Assembly: GCF_000214705.1 (NCBI RefSeq)
Contig: NC_015573.1
Location: 2,008,911 to 2,072,910, forward strand
Length of the DNA: 64,000 nucleotides
Direction: 5' to 3'
Source of the DNA: Desulfofundulus kuznetsovii DSM 6115
GTDB lineage: Bacteria > Bacillota > Desulfotomaculia > Desulfotomaculales > Desulfovirgulaceae
Part shown: positions 59,091 through 64,000 of the stretch, piece by piece
Layout of the letters: every line of letters starts with the position of its first letter
How positions within the stretch are numbered: position 1 is the first letter of the stretch
Made by a program: the position numbers and the translations under genes
The notes under the pieces: model-generated
The model's input: only the letters and a program-made list of their open reading frames with translations
The model's database searches: none
What the model was told of the DNA's origin: nothing

Positions 59091-59585
59091 TCAACTAATG
59101 ACAGGGACACCCACAATGTAAGGGGCCAACCCGTTTGGATAACGCTGCATGAATTTCCGCATGTTGCGTTTAAACAGTTCTGTCCCCTCTACTTCGCCCA
59201 GCCACCGCCGCGCAGCCGCAACCATACCCAGGCAAAAAATTCTGATATCTATATTGAGGGCGTCGTTTAGCACATTGCAATGGAAGACGTTTGTCGTCGC
59301 GGTGGGCTCGATAAACAGTACGCGGCAATAACTACTCCTTTCGTCCTGCGAGGAACCCTGGTGGAGCAGTGAGCAGCGAAAACGCCAGCAGTCCTCACCG
59401 CTAAGGAAAGGACAGATATTCGAAGCATACTTCGCAAACCAATTAATATACTTCTCCCTGGATGATCTTCCATTTTTAGATCCAGCTGCGCCACATATAT
59501 CGGGAATTAACAAGCTGCCGGCAAGAGCCAGGAAATAAAGATTGGCATCGAGAGCGCTCTCAATCTGATCCAGGAGATCCTTCAA
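59091..59585 (-). CDS. HEPN-like protein of unknown function
   Basis: A 164-residue, mostly helical protein (TTG start) with LDANLYFLALAGSLLIPDIC near the start and the motif CWRFRCSLLHQG at residues ~65-76. RCSLLH fits the Rx4H-type catalytic motif of HEPN RNases. Proteins with ALAGSLLIPDICGA and EDCxRFRCSLLHQG occur as hypothetical genes in many genomes (from memory). Partner not seen: adjacent genes are the chimera and a glycosyltransferase fragment. RNase function is a guess from the motif. Confidence 0.5.
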   Translation of the reverse strand: MKDLLDQIESALDANLYFLALAGSLLIPDICGAAGSKNGRSSREKYINWFAKYASNICPFLSGEDCWRFRCSLLHQGSSQDERSSYCRVLFIEPTATTNVFHCNVLNDALNIDIRIFCLGMVAAARRWLGEVEGTELFKRNMRKFMQRYPNGLAPYIVGVPVIS

Positions 59586-59687
59586 AAAACGTTCGCCCCC
59601 TTTTAACGTAAGAATTTCCTTACGGTAATAGTATGTACTTGTCTCCTGTCCTTGGCAATCTGTCCGGCGAAGCTGCGGTCGCGCCTT

Positions 59688-60284
59688 TTAACTTCGGACT
59701 CCCGTTAAAGACTCCCGCCACTTAGCCGCCACAAACGCTACGATCTCCCGCCGGAACCGCTCCCGTCCGAATCGCTCCGCATTGCGGCGCAGCACCTCCG
59801 GCCGGAAACGTCCTTCCCAGGCGAGAAACTGCTTCACCGCTGCTTCCAGCGCCTCCACGCTTTGCTCGTGGAAGAAAAGCCCGGTGGCTACCTCCCAGTT
59901 ATCCCCGGTTGCAGGGACTATCGTATCCTCCACCCCGCCTTTGCCGTAGGCGATCACCAGTGTACCGCAAGCTTGGGCCTCCACGGGCACAATGCCGAAA
60001 TCCTCCTCCGCAGCGAAGACCAGCGCCCGCGCCCGGAACATCAAGTCCGCCACAGTAGCATCGTCCTGATACCCAAGAAATTCTACGTTCTTCCCCGCCA
60101 GCCTCCGGCACTCCTCAAATTGTGGGCCGTCGCCTACGACTACAAGGGGCAGGCCCAACCTGGTAAGCGCCGCCACCACCAGGTCCGCCTTCTTGTACGG
60201 CACGAGCTCCGTGACGAAGAGGAAGAACTCCTCCTTTTTCCCCCCCACTCGAAACCGCTCCACGCCCGGCGGATAAATCACCAC
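59688..60284 (-). pseudogene. C-terminal half of a GT4 glycosyltransferase
   Basis: 198 residues: VIYPPGVERFRVGGKKEEFF, KADLVVAALTRLGLPLVVVG, AEEDFGIVPVEAQACGTLVI (ExFGIxxxE) and the C-terminal helix. The N-terminal donor/acceptor domain is missing, cut at the junction with the WYL gene. The in-frame start GTG GTG has no ribosome site. A second, independent copy of its last 55 residues is in the chimera at 58374. Confidence 0.8.
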
Positions 60285-60287
60285 CGC

Positions 60288-60557
60288 TTACAATTCAACG
60301 GGCCACCGTGGCACAAACGACTCGTCAAGCTTTCTTACTTCCAGGATGTTTCGCAAATAAAACTGCCGGGTTCCCTGCTTGCGTACATCGTAACAGTAAA
60401 ATCTCTCGTATGTACCTGGTGGGCGGAAGCTATATGGTTCAACAACCCGCTCCTCAACGGAACCGTCCTTCTCTCTGGCTCGCATCCATAACAACTTGCG
60501 CTCTCGTCCTGCCTGAATGATTGTTTCCAAAATACTCATACCGTTCATAACGTCCAC
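60288..60557 (-). CDS. Small stand-alone WYL-domain protein
   Basis: An 89-residue protein: ILETIIQAGRERKLLWMRAR, RVVEPYSFRPPGTYERFYCY and FYLRNILEVRKLDESFVPRW. This is the WYL core (I..AI.ekr-type helix, Y.P strand, terminal RTYxxxRI-like strand) without a helix-turn-helix. WYL domains bind ligands or nucleic acid ends and are common in defence islands. It is seven bases downstream of an OLD nuclease and probably co-expressed. Confidence 0.65.
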   Translation of the reverse strand: MDVMNGMSILETIIQAGRERKLLWMRAREKDGSVEERVVEPYSFRPPGTYERFYCYDVRKQGTRQFYLRNILEVRKLDESFVPRWPVEL

Positions 60558-60564
60558 CTCACAG

Positions 60565-62394
60565 TTAGTTAGCTAAGCTAAGGGCAGCAGCGAAGCAGTC
60601 GCAAATTTCCTTCGGTATCTCTTCCTTGGCGACCTCCTGGGCGAGTCTATAACCAATATCTTTTTTAGAAGCATCCTTTTTACTTTCTCTCTGCAATAAT
60701 ATTTTCAGTGCATCGGAAAACTTTTCACTCGAGCGAATCGCCTCAAAGTCGGATTCTACCCAAGGAGTTCCATCGTGTTTAGGCCAGAATTTTTCCGCCA
60801 CTTTAACCCATACCGCATTAGGAAAAGAATCCTCGAACTCCTTTATCCCCACATAATGCACCTGCTTCGAAAGGTCGAATCCGTCAGCCCTCAATTGCTC
60901 CTCAGTAAAAATGCGGCTTCTCGGCGAATTCTTAACATCGTTGTCCAGTAAAAATAAAACGTTTCTGCGCATCTTCTGTAAGTGCCTGGCGACCGTTCTT
61001 GCTCCGGTATCGCTCTCACCGTTAACGAGACAGATGCCTGCAGCTTGAAGCTGCATACCGTAAAGTTTGTAAAACAGCCCGGGCAGGGCGTTCATTTCCG
61101 TGTCACCCTCTACGACGAGGAAACACCTTTCGTGCAAGAGGATACTGTTCTTAAGACCCATCGTTTGGCTTATCACATACAAGAATTCTTGAACCTCCGG
61201 ATCGGTAACACCCGGCCCGGAGAGCCGTTCAACGTAAGTAGCTGAAGAGCTATCCAGGTTGAAGTGGTTAATTTGTTCCAGCGGCACCCTGTCAATAAGG
61301 TTAAGTGAATGTGTAGCCACAACTACCTGTACGTTGGGCATACCGGCAAAACTTTTTATAATCCCGAATATTTTCCGCTGCTGGTTATAATCCAGGTGGC
61401 TGTCCGGTTCGTCGAAGGCGATTAGTAATGGCTGGCTGTCCTTTGTCCGGTTTTGGAGCAACTGTCTGCCCCACTCCAGAGCAGCCAAGCTTAACCGCCG
61501 CCTAATACCGGCACCAGAACGCATTAGATCAACAACCTGACCTCTTTTTTTGATCTCTAACGAACAATGGCCCAGACCGGATTCAAAAGTGAAGCGCGGT
61601 CGGATCGAAACCGCTTCGATGTCGGGAACGTACTTTTGGATAATGGGCACAATCTTTTCGACCTCTGCATCCAAATCACTTTGGATCTCGCTTTGGATTT
61701 CACCAAGCCTGCCGGCATACTTCTCATTGCGCAGCAACTCAGGAAAAAAGGATTTCAAGTATTTATTAATTTCATTCTCCGGATCTAATGCTGACTCCGA
61801 GCTAAACAGTTCGATAAGAGGAAGAAACTGTCTTAAGGAGGCGGTTACCGGCACCCATCCCTCCACAAGATGCTGTTCGCTTCTCCACTGCCGAAGTTTT
61901 TCCAATCTATGTTCCTGATTTCTGCTATCCGAAATATCGATCCCAAGCTCGTTGCACAGGTCGATTACTTCTTGAGCTCTAACTCTAGGCTGGACAAGAA
62001 TCTGCTCAACACGGATATCCTCACAAACCATCTTTTTAACATCGAGCGATTGGCTGCCATCTTTGGCAATCACTTTTCTAATATACAGGCAATCGTCAGT
62101 TATTAGCTCCGCCGCATTGCTCTCTATCTCTTTAAGTTTCTTAATTTCTTCCGTATTTAACCTGAGCCGACCCTCAATAACGATTTCTCCGGCTTGTTCA
62201 CTGACGAACCGTGAAAAGTCTTGTTCTGAAAGCCTGTTCCTCTCACTAAAGAGAATATTTACAGCCTCTATAAAAGAAGATTTTCCGGTATCGTTGCCAC
62301 CCGTTAAAATCGTGATGTTATAGAGTGGAACCCAGTCTAGCTCGCGAAGGGAACGAAATCCTTTCACTCTAATAGCTTCTAAGATCATCTGCAA
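60565..62394 (-). CDS. OLD-family ATP-dependent nuclease (AAA + TOPRIM)
   Basis: A 609-residue protein of the overcoming-lysogenisation-defect family. ABC-like ATPase: VKGFRSLRELDWVPLYNITI, Walker A GGNDTGKSS (32-40), signature region MRSGAGIRRRLSLAALEWGR, Walker B LLIAFDEPDSHLDYNQQRKI and VVVATHSLNLIDR. TOPRIM nuclease domain: FLVVEGDTEMNALPGLFYK and VLFLLDNDVKN. GajA of the Gabija system belongs to this family, but no UvrD-like partner follows; a small WYL gene does. Candidate antiphage nuclease. Confidence 0.9.
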   Translation of the reverse strand: MQMILEAIRVKGFRSLRELDWVPLYNITILTGGNDTGKSSFIEAVNILFSERNRLSEQDFSRFVSEQAGEIVIEGRLRLNTEEIKKLKEIESNAAELITDDCLYIRKVIAKDGSQSLDVKKMVCEDIRVEQILVQPRVRAQEVIDLCNELGIDISDSRNQEHRLEKLRQWRSEQHLVEGWVPVTASLRQFLPLIELFSSESALDPENEINKYLKSFFPELLRNEKYAGRLGEIQSEIQSDLDAEVEKIVPIIQKYVPDIEAVSIRPRFTFESGLGHCSLEIKKRGQVVDLMRSGAGIRRRLSLAALEWGRQLLQNRTKDSQPLLIAFDEPDSHLDYNQQRKIFGIIKSFAGMPNVQVVVATHSLNLIDRVPLEQINHFNLDSSSATYVERLSGPGVTDPEVQEFLYVISQTMGLKNSILLHERCFLVVEGDTEMNALPGLFYKLYGMQLQAAGICLVNGESDTGARTVARHLQKMRRNVLFLLDNDVKNSPRSRIFTEEQLRADGFDLSKQVHYVGIKEFEDSFPNAVWVKVAEKFWPKHDGTPWVESDFEAIRSSEKFSDALKILLQRESKKDASKKDIGYRLAQEVAKEEIPKEICDCFAAALSLAN

Positions 62395-62413
62395 TCTTTC
62401 CTTTCAAAGCGTA

Positions 62414-63514
62414 CTACGTGGTTAGTTCCAGGAATAACCTCTCATACGCCTCTGTCACCATCTCCCAAGAGTAATTATTCCTTACCCTATCTACTGCAGC
62501 ATGGCGGTACTTGTCCAGTTCAGCGGGATGATCAACGGCCCACTGCAGCTTGGCTGCCAGATCTGCAACATCGTTTTTCCGGTAGATCAGACCTGCGTCG
62601 CCTACCACCTCCACATTTTCCGGTGTTCCGTTAGCTATAACCAAATTCCCAAAACCCATCGCTTCCACAAGGGCAGGATGTGTGCCACCTACCTCCGTGG
62701 CCTGAATGTAGCAATAGGCGTGAGACTGCAACTCCTTATACCCTTCGCCGAAAACGAAACCGGTCATCACTATCCGCGGGTCATCGCTGGCTAAGTGTTT
62801 AAGGTAAGCCTTATAGGAGGTAGCATACGGAGCATCTCCCACCACCGCCAGTTTTAGGTCCGTTTTCACTTGTTTAAAAGTCTGAATCACGATATGGGCG
62901 TTATTTTCCGGCTCCAGACGGCTGACATAGAGGATATAACGCTGGGGTTTGAGGCCAAAGCGTTCGAGAACCTGTGTGGTTTGAACCTTGGTGATATTGG
63001 CGCCGTAAGGTATCATCACCGATGCAGCCCCGTACTTTTCCCGATAGTACTCCTGAATCACCCGTGCATCGGCAACTATGGCATTAGGCAGTTTCGCCGC
63101 CAGCCACTCGCTTATGAGATACCAATTCTGCCCTAGCCGGTTCCACTTTTTGCGGAGCCGCTCGATCCCGTCCACATTGAGCGCCACCTTCACACCACGC
63201 AGGCGCGGGATGATGGTAAAGATGGCGTTGGCAGCGTTGCACATCAATATAACATCGTAGCGGCAAAAAAGAGAATGCAGTACCGACAACAGGGTATGCA
63301 CTGGCGTATCCAGGTACTTATGGCTAATGGTAGGCAGCTTAACCAGGCGGACGCCTATGTAAAATTGCTCCGGATATTTTACATTGTTCGTACGGCAGTA
63401 AACGGTAACCTCGTGACCGCGTTGCACCAAGCGCGGCGCAAGCTCCTCGGCGAACGTCTCGTAACCGCCGTAGCTTGCCGGGATACCCCGGATGCCCATG
63501 ATGGCAATTCTCAA
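62414..63514 (-). CDS. GT4-type glycosyltransferase (DUF1972 N-terminus)
   Basis: A 366-residue enzyme. LRIAIMGIRGIPASYGGYET and FAEELAPRLVQRGHEVTVYC are the DUF1972 start; LYVSRLEPENNAHIVIQTFK, VVGDAPYATSYKAYLKHL and ATEVGGTHPALVEAMGFGNL (ExGGTHPALxE) form the GT4 nucleotide-sugar domain. This group includes rhamnosyltransferases of surface polysaccharides. TTG start at 63514 behind AGGGGGTTACTGC. It is 20 bases upstream of the OLD gene and 28 bases downstream of another glycosyltransferase, so the OLD-WYL pair lies inside a polysaccharide operon. Confidence 0.88.
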   Translation of the reverse strand: MRIAIMGIRGIPASYGGYETFAEELAPRLVQRGHEVTVYCRTNNVKYPEQFYIGVRLVKLPTISHKYLDTPVHTLLSVLHSLFCRYDVILMCNAANAIFTIIPRLRGVKVALNVDGIERLRKKWNRLGQNWYLISEWLAAKLPNAIVADARVIQEYYREKYGAASVMIPYGANITKVQTTQVLERFGLKPQRYILYVSRLEPENNAHIVIQTFKQVKTDLKLAVVGDAPYATSYKAYLKHLASDDPRIVMTGFVFGEGYKELQSHAYCYIQATEVGGTHPALVEAMGFGNLVIANGTPENVEVVGDAGLIYRKNDVADLAAKLQWAVDHPAELDKYRHAAVDRVRNNYSWEMVTEAYERLFLELTT

Positions 63515-63542
63515 GTAGCAGTAACCCCCTTGCGTCATCTTA

Positions 63543-64000
63543 TTATGTTTGCCCAAGAACTCTTTGGTACGCCGTCAAAGTAATCTCTGCCGCCTTCTCC
63601 CATGTGAAATTCCTCAAAATATGCTCGCGCAGGTTGGGATTTGCCGGTTCATGCCAGGCCCGGTCGATGGCTTCCCTGATAGAGTCCACCGAAGCAGGAT
63701 CGCAGTAGTACGCGTAGTCGCCGAAGTATTCTCTAGTATCGCCTTTGTCTGTGATGACGAGGTTGCAACCCATCATACCGGCCTCCAGCGAGGAAAGCCC
63801 TGTTGTTTCCATCCAACTGGCAAGGACGTGCACTTTGGCTAAGTGATATAATTCCGGTAGCTCTTCGTGCGGCACTTTCCCCAGGAAAATGACGTTGGGC
63901 GGTGCCGACCGCCTTACCGCCTCGGCATACCGGCGGTGGTTGGGCGCGGGCTCGCCAACAAGTACCAGTCTGTAGGGACCACCCCTGACCGCTTCTACTA
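63543..64000 (-). CDS. GT4-type glycosyltransferase, C-terminal part (runs off the window)
   Basis: The frame is open to the window edge. It reads LVLVGEPAPNHRRYAEAV, VIFLGKVPHEELPELYHLAK and ASWMETTGLSSLEAGMMGC, the typical GT4 segment with the ETTGLSSLE donor-binding loop, then a normal C-terminus. N-terminal domain not in the window. Confidence 0.88.
   Translation of the reverse strand, partial: VEAVRGGPYRLVLVGEPAPNHRRYAEAVRRSAPPNVIFLGKVPHEELPELYHLAKVHVLASWMETTGLSSLEAGMMGCNLVITDKGDTREYFGDYAYYCDPASVDSIREAIDRAWHEPANPNLREHILRNFTWEKAAEITLTAYQRVLGQT

Overview
The window looks like a chromosomal segment of a moderately GC-rich, low-GC-phylum anaerobe of the Peptococcaceae/Desulfotomaculales/Moorella type. 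This is inferred from the Rrf2-iscS-iscU-mnmA-alaS gene order, the hisS-aspS-6S RNA-tcdA order shared with Bacillus, SLH surface proteins, frequent GTG/TTG starts with strong Shine-Dalgarno sites, and sigma-A type TTGACA/TATAAT promoters. No rRNA, tRNA or CRISPR array was seen.

Positions 1-7400 hold housekeeping genes on the minus strand: rarA, then an Rrf2-controlled cysteine desulfurase/scaffold/tRNA-thiolation operon running into two small genes and alaS, with a plus-strand orphan HicB unit inside. Positions 7500-15000 form a signalling block: hybrid-type histidine kinase, two response regulators (one REC-HD-GYP), a chemoreceptor, a stand-alone HD-GYP protein and a frame-split membrane GGDEF protein, which suggests c-di-GMP signalling. 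Positions 15000-22300 carry a TauE/SafE exporter with a CsoR-like operator, a membrane/carotenoid-desaturase-like fusion, a two-component system with a PepSY protein, and a PAP2 phosphatase. Positions 22400-32400 return to housekeeping: thioredoxin, tcdA, 6S RNA, aspS, hisS, a ParA-like ATPase coupled to an acetyl-CoA-synthetase-like protein that lacks key lysines, an MBL hydrolase, dtd and a CpsB-type phosphatase.

From 32400 to the end the window is accessory and heavily rearranged. Pieces of four genes (galE, vanZ, murJ and an Rpn/YhgA-type nuclease) recur many times, all on the minus strand, as truncations, internal deletions and junction chimeras around one intact vanZ (54549-55034) and one intact murJ (56066-57655). 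Between them lie an XRE regulator, a large SLH protein, an IS1634-type element, an IS607-type TnpA/TnpB element, several toxin-antitoxin modules and their remnants, a membrane-anchored Mrr-type nuclease, an OLD nuclease with a small WYL protein, and glycosyltransferases of a polysaccharide locus.

The best candidate for an undescribed system is the four-gene minus-strand cassette at 39628-43094: a SocA/Panacea-like protein, a PD-(D/E)XK-like protein, a 438-residue protein with a CxCxxC motif that may be TGT-like, and a SIR2-domain protein. The genes are tightly packed or overlapping and sit between rearranged remnants. Function assignments rest on motif reading only; no database search was possible.
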